64,000 bases of DNA from Actinocatenispora comari. GTDB lineage: Bacteria; Actinomycetota; Actinomycetes; Mycobacteriales; Micromonosporaceae. Positions 60,704 through 64,000 of this stretch are shown one piece after another. The position numbers and the translations under genes are program-made. The stretch's first letter is position 1. Every line of letters begins with the position of its first letter. The notes under the pieces are model-generated. The model was not told the DNA's origin. It saw only the letters and a program-made list of their open reading frames with translations, and made no database searches. Location of the stretch: NCBI RefSeq assembly GCF_017312725.1, contig NZ_BOPO01000110.1, positions 1 to 64,000 on the forward strand. Direction: 5' to 3'.

Positions 60704-62743
60704 TCAGGACTTCAGTTGCCGGGCAGTGATCCCGGCGTCGAGCGCGTCGAGCCGCACGCCCTTGCGGGTGGTCTGCCGGCCGTCGATGCGCCGTCCGATG
60801 TCGACGGTGCGGACCCCGGCTGAGGCCATGAGGCTGCCGAACTGCTCGACGGTCAGATCGGCGTAGGCGTCGGGCCAGCGCTCGGCGAGCAGCGGCACGA
60901 CGACTTCCGACCACACCGCGTCGCCGCCGGGCCAGACCTCTCGGACGTCGGCGAGCAGGTTGCGCGCCTCGGCGCGGATCGGGTCGGGCCGGTCGACGCC
61001 GTGGCGCAGCTGTTCGGCCCGGGCGCAGATCGCCGCCGCGGCCCGGTCGTCAAGGTAGGCGGCCCGGCGGGTGCCGAACCCGGTACCGAGGCCGGCAACC
61101 ACCATCCACCCGGCATCCTCGATCGGCTGGAACGCGTTGGGCCGTGCTCCCTGCTTGTAGGCGCCGGTACCGAGCACCATGTCGCACTCGACCTGTCCGG
61201 GCACCGACAGGCAAGCCCGGTTGCTGACGTTGGACGTGATGCCCTTGGGCAGGCTGTCCTTGTCGAGCCGCTGCGTGGCGAGCACCAGGTGCACCCCGAG
61301 CGCCCGGCCCCGCTTGACGAGGCTGGTGAGCATGGCCGCGACCTGCTTGCCGTGCTCAGGGTCGGTGATCGCTTCCTGCACCTCGTCGAACACCGCCACG
61401 ATGGGCCGCAGCCGCTCGTCGCGCTCGGCCATGCGCCGGTTCAGCGCCTTCACGCTGTTGAGGCCCTGCCGGGCGTAGCGGGCGATCAGGTCGGGCCGTA
61501 TCTCGCATTCGGTGAGCAGGTACTCGAGCATAGCCACGGTCGCCCTGGTCGCCGCGGTGGTCGCCCCGCACACGTACCCGCCGGGCGGGCACAGCGGCTC
61601 GAAACAGTCCCAGTCACCCGAGCCCTTCAACTCCGACACCAGCGGGATCACCAGCGGGTCGAGCACCGCACCCAACGCCACATTCCGCGCGGCGAGCGTC
61701 TTACCGCTGCCGGGCTGGCCACCGAACACGCTGTTGCGCTGCTCCAGCGACCACGTCACCTCCCGCATCCGCACGTCGAACCCGTACGGCATCGGCTGGA
61801 AGTAGTCCAGCTGCAGCGCCTCGTCGAGCAGCGGCGACGCGGGCTGCCGCATCGCCGACACCGGCCGGTCGGCCACCCAGACGTCCAGCCGGCCGGGGTG
61901 CTCACCCTTGACCGCCTCGGGCCACACCTGGTCGAACGGAAGCCGCAGACCGCCGGCGAGCTGCTCGCGCTTGTCGATGATGTCGGTGGCGATCACCCCG
62001 GACGGCAGCTCGACCGACGCCAGCCAGCCCGGCCCGTCACGGCCGATGTCACGCGGGAACGACGGCGCCGCCTCGTCACGCACCTTCCCGGTGGCGACCA
62101 GGGCACGGCGCACCTGATCGGCCGTGAGCTTGATGAACCGCGGCCCGACGCTCACCCGGTCGAGGATCGGGCGGTGCGCGGGTCGGCCGGCCAGGGCCAG
62201 CGCCGGCACCGCGACCAGCCCGACCAGCGCGGGCACCCACCACGGGGCCAGGAACCGGGCCAGCAGGCCACCGGCGACCAGGCCGAGCAGCTCGGCGAGC
62301 AACACCAGGCCGCGGAACAGGCGAGCCTGACGCGCCTTGTCGTGCAACCGCATCCACGTCTCGGGATCGTTCGCGGTGGCCGCTTCCTGTTGCAGCACAA
62401 CAGAATCCGCGACGAACCACCAGCGGAGCTGCCGGGCGACCAGGCGCCCGGCACCCACCACCGACCACGCCGCCGTCTTCGCCGCGTACTTCGGTGCCCG
62501 CAGGGTGTGGAACGCCACGGTGTAGCCGGCGTAGCCGACCGCCCACCGGGCCACCTCACGCCGCTGATCGGCGTTGCGCGTCCACCCCGGCACCAGCGGC
62601 CGGCGCGGCTCCGCTTCCCGGGCCCGGATCGTGGCGTGCAACGGCCGCCGCTCGTCCGGCCCGTCCACGGGCGCGCCCGGCTGCCCGGGGCGGTACTCGA
62701 CCGCCTCGGCGTCACCGTCGACCCGGATCACCTCGTGCGTCAT
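60704..62743 (-). CDS. TraB/FtsK-like DNA translocase of AICE-2
   Basis: 679 aa. Helices near 160-195 (LVLLAELLGLVAGGLLARFL and PWWVPALVGLVAVPALAL) anchor the membrane; the motor domain has Walker A FGGQPGSGKTLAARN near 341-355, Walker B RPIVAVFDEVQEAI near 446-456 and ALGVHLVLATQRLDKDSLPK, an FtsK/SpoIIIE pattern. The C-terminal part ends with a DNA-binding-like segment RRIDGRQTTRKGVRLDALDA. Conjugative translocation of double-stranded DNA is the likely role. ATGA overlap with the upstream SpdB-like gene. Confidence 0.87.
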   Translation of the reverse strand: MTHEVIRVDGDAEAVEYRPGQPGAPVDGPDERRPLHATIRAREAEPRRPLVPGWTRNADQRREVARWAVGYAGYTVAFHTLRAPKYAAKTAAWSVVGAGRLVARQLRWWFVADSVVLQQEAATANDPETWMRLHDKARQARLFRGLVLLAELLGLVAGGLLARFLAPWWVPALVGLVAVPALALAGRPAHRPILDRVSVGPRFIKLTADQVRRALVATGKVRDEAAPSFPRDIGRDGPGWLASVELPSGVIATDIIDKREQLAGGLRLPFDQVWPEAVKGEHPGRLDVWVADRPVSAMRQPASPLLDEALQLDYFQPMPYGFDVRMREVTWSLEQRNSVFGGQPGSGKTLAARNVALGAVLDPLVIPLVSELKGSGDWDCFEPLCPPGGYVCGATTAATRATVAMLEYLLTECEIRPDLIARYARQGLNSVKALNRRMAERDERLRPIVAVFDEVQEAITDPEHGKQVAAMLTSLVKRGRALGVHLVLATQRLDKDSLPKGITSNVSNRACLSVPGQVECDMVLGTGAYKQGARPNAFQPIEDAGWMVVAGLGTGFGTRRAAYLDDRAAAAICARAEQLRHGVDRPDPIRAEARNLLADVREVWPGGDAVWSEVVVPLLAERWPDAYADLTVEQFGSLMASAGVRTVDIGRRIDGRQTTRKGVRLDALDAGITARQLKS

Positions 62744-63477
62744 CGCGACTCACCTGCCCGCACCAGGTGGGCCAGCGCCGCGCCCATCCCCAGGGTGGCG
62801 ATCGGCAGGCACGCGACCAGCGCCGTGATCGGCCACGGTGCCCGGGTCGCACCCGCAGCGGTCAGCAGGTGATAGCCGACCTGGCCGAGCGCGCCGGTGA
62901 TCAGCGACGCGATCGCCGACACCCGGGCGAACCTGCGGGCGCGATCACCGGTACCGGCGCCGAGCCACACCCGCAGCGCGTACGCGGCGTACGACTCGAC
63001 CCCGATCGGCAGGGTGATCGCGCTGTTGATCGTGAACCCGTCGGCGATCCCGGGCAGCGGGTGCACCGGGCCGAACCCGGTCATGCCACCCAGCCCGGTC
63101 CAGCCGCTCCAGATCGCCACGAACGCCGGCAGGGCCAGCAGCACCAGCGGCCACGACGCCACCCGGCGAGCGACGTTCTCAGCCGGTTCTACGGCCGGCG
63201 TGACCTGCGTGGTCGTCTGGCCCACGCAGGTCGGGCCAACCGTGGTCGTCTGCCCCATCGTTGCCGGCTCGGGTCCGTCCGGCGGGACGGTCGCGACCAG
63301 GTCGGCCGCCGCGGTCTCGTCGAGCTGCGCCAGCACCTCCCGGGCACGCGGCGCACCAACACGCAGGTGCTTGCGAACCTCCCGCTGCGACGGGGTGCGA
63401 CCCAGCTCGGCGACCAGGGCGCGACCGGCCGCGACCACCTCGGCGAGCGGTCGCGGGTACGCCGACGGGGCGCTCAT
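62740..63477 (-). CDS. SpdB-like DUF2637 membrane protein of AICE-2
   Basis: 245 aa from ATG 63477. An N-terminal soluble domain with a helix-turn-helix-like part (LGRTPSQREVRKHLRVGAPR, then AREVLAQLDE), a linker with VGQTTT repeats, then four membrane helices (WPLVLLALPAFVAIWSGW, INSAITLPIGVESYAAYALR, VSAIASLITGALGQVGYHLL, ITALVACLPIATLGMGAALA). Domain order is reversed compared with many DUF2637 proteins, which carry the HTH after the helices. Coupled to traB by overlap. Confidence 0.75.
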   Translation of the reverse strand: MSAPSAYPRPLAEVVAAGRALVAELGRTPSQREVRKHLRVGAPRAREVLAQLDETAAADLVATVPPDGPEPATMGQTTTVGPTCVGQTTTQVTPAVEPAENVARRVASWPLVLLALPAFVAIWSGWTGLGGMTGFGPVHPLPGIADGFTINSAITLPIGVESYAAYALRVWLGAGTGDRARRFARVSAIASLITGALGQVGYHLLTAAGATRAPWPITALVACLPIATLGMGAALAHLVRAGESR

Positions 63478-63671
63478 CGCGTCACCCCCGACGTGAGGCG
63501 CAGCGCCAACAGCGCGCCGCCGAGCAGCTCCAGGTCCGGCACCTGGTCGTGCGCCACCGACAGCGCCAGCGCCGAGGCAGGGCCGGCAGCGCGCCGCGCG
63601 TCGGCGAGCCGAGCGCGGTAGGTCGGGCGCCCGCCGCCGCCGGGCAGCACGATCAACGTGGGCGCAGTCAT
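63474..63671 (-). CDS. Small hypothetical protein
   Basis: 65 aa from ATG 63671; ATGA overlaps on both sides. Begins MTAPTLIVLPGGGGRPTYRA and ends with a helix VPDLELLGGALLALRLTSGV. No domain recognised; part of the transfer operon of AICE-2. Confidence 0.55.
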   Translation of the reverse strand: MTAPTLIVLPGGGGRPTYRARLADARRAAGPASALALSVAHDQVPDLELLGGALLALRLTSGVTR

Positions 63672-63907
63672 CGTGACACCCCCGACCACAGCCCAGCTGC
63701 GCGCTCGGCGGCGGCCCGCTCGTCGGCGAGGGCGGCCAGCAGCTCCGGCAACAGCACAGCCAGGGCATGCGGGTCATCGCGGCGCGCCGGGTCGCCGAGC
63801 ACCGACTCGACCAACGTCTCGGCGTACAGCAGACCCGACGACCGACCCGCGTCGTACAGCTGATCGATATCGGTGCGACGCACCAGCACGAACGGCAGGC
63901 GGATCAT
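63668..63907 (-). CDS. Small hypothetical protein
   Basis: 79 aa from ATG 63907. MIRLPFVLVRRTDIDQLYDA, then GRSSGLLYAETLVESVLG and a helical end. Proteins with this VLVRR opening occur near traB in many AICEs but have no assigned function. Overlaps its neighbours at both ends. Confidence 0.6.
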   Translation of the reverse strand: MIRLPFVLVRRTDIDQLYDAGRSSGLLYAETLVESVLGDPARRDDPHALAVLLPELLAALADERAAAERAAGLWSGVSR

Positions 63908-64000
63908 GCGACCACCGCCACGGCCAGCACCACGCCGGCGTCACCGCAGGTCTGGCACTGCCCCTCGCCAGCGCATGCCGTGCACTGCTCGGTCGGGGTG
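63904..64000 (-). CDS. Zinc-ribbon protein, 3' end only
   Basis: Partial gene entering from the right edge; only the last ~31 codons are visible. They read TEQCTACAGEGQCQTCGDAG followed by a hydrophobic end VVLAVAVVA. CTACAGEGQCQTC is a CxxC...CxxC knuckle like those of DnaJ-type zinc proteins. The stop overlaps the next start (ATGA). Confidence 0.6.
   Translation of the reverse strand, partial: TPTEQCTACAGEGQCQTCGDAGVVLAVAVVA

Larger units (their letters stand above)
49731..64000. mobile_element. AICE-2, second integrative element (right end outside window)
   Basis: Starts at the rnpB-derived repeat and runs off the window. Content: integrase, XRE regulator, Xis-like protein, Toprim/helicase replication protein, many overlapping small genes, a tape-measure-like protein, HNH nuclease, then a convergent block with a TraB/FtsK-like translocase, SpdB-like protein and small zinc-ribbon genes. 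It has no detectable sequence or gene-order similarity to AICE-1 apart from the target site. Conjugation genes argue for an AICE rather than a prophage. Confidence 0.72.

Noticed and set aside
49731-64000. Ordinary prophage
   Set aside because: Only a tape-measure-like gene and HNH nuclease suggest a phage; TraB- and SpdB-like genes and absence of capsid, portal and terminase favour a conjugative element, though the unseen right part could change this.

Overview
The window is very GC-rich chromosomal DNA from a mycelial actinobacterium. The evidence is GTG/TTG starts, GC-biased third positions, mycothiol-dependent-type enzymes, pSAM2-type integrative elements and UdgX. The gene content fits Micromonosporales or a relative, but the genus cannot be fixed from the sequence alone.

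Bases 1-34,676 are ordinary chromosome. In order they hold: a Tat-exported GH2 beta-galactosidase with a LamG insert; a ClpP paralogue; a PadR regulator; a sorbitol-type dehydrogenase; MalQ with a small mycothiol-type enzyme; a ClpC-type chaperone and a small companion; a small acidic protein/deaminase/acetate kinase operon; UdgX; L-lactate permease; a MarR-controlled DinB-fold protein; DUF2277; a LacI-controlled acyl-CoA style catabolic cluster (MaoC, LacI, binding protein, AMP ligase, MFS, CoA transferase, enoyl-CoA hydratase); a DinB protein; a USP-like protein with an ArsB-like permease; a DUF3311 plus sodium/solute symporter pair; and an MFS exporter divergent from an ArsR-type regulator.

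The RNase P RNA gene rnpB (34,871-35,281) follows. A perfect 30-bp copy of its 3' end recurs at 49,731-49,760. Between the copies lies a complete pSAM2-like actinomycete integrative and conjugative element (AICE-1, about 14.5 kb): a KorSA-like GntR repressor with three visible operators, Pra, a TraB/FtsK translocase, a SpdB-like membrane protein, RepSA-type initiator, Xis and tyrosine integrase. Its cargo next to attL is a predicted SRA-PD-(D/E)xK modification-dependent nuclease and a low-GC ApeA-like HEPN protein, both candidate anti-phage genes, plus a HAD hydrolase and an APH-fold kinase co-transcribed with the repressor.

Only 25 bp beyond the second rnpB copy a different integrase begins, pointing back at the same site. 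This is AICE-2 (49,761 to beyond 64,000): integrase, XRE repressor, Xis-like protein, Toprim/helicase replication protein, a run of overlapping tiny genes, an isolated tape-measure-like protein, an HNH nuclease, then a convergent conjugation block with a second TraB-like translocase and SpdB-like protein. The arrangement suggests two unrelated AICEs stacked in tandem in rnpB; the far right attachment site should lie outside the window.
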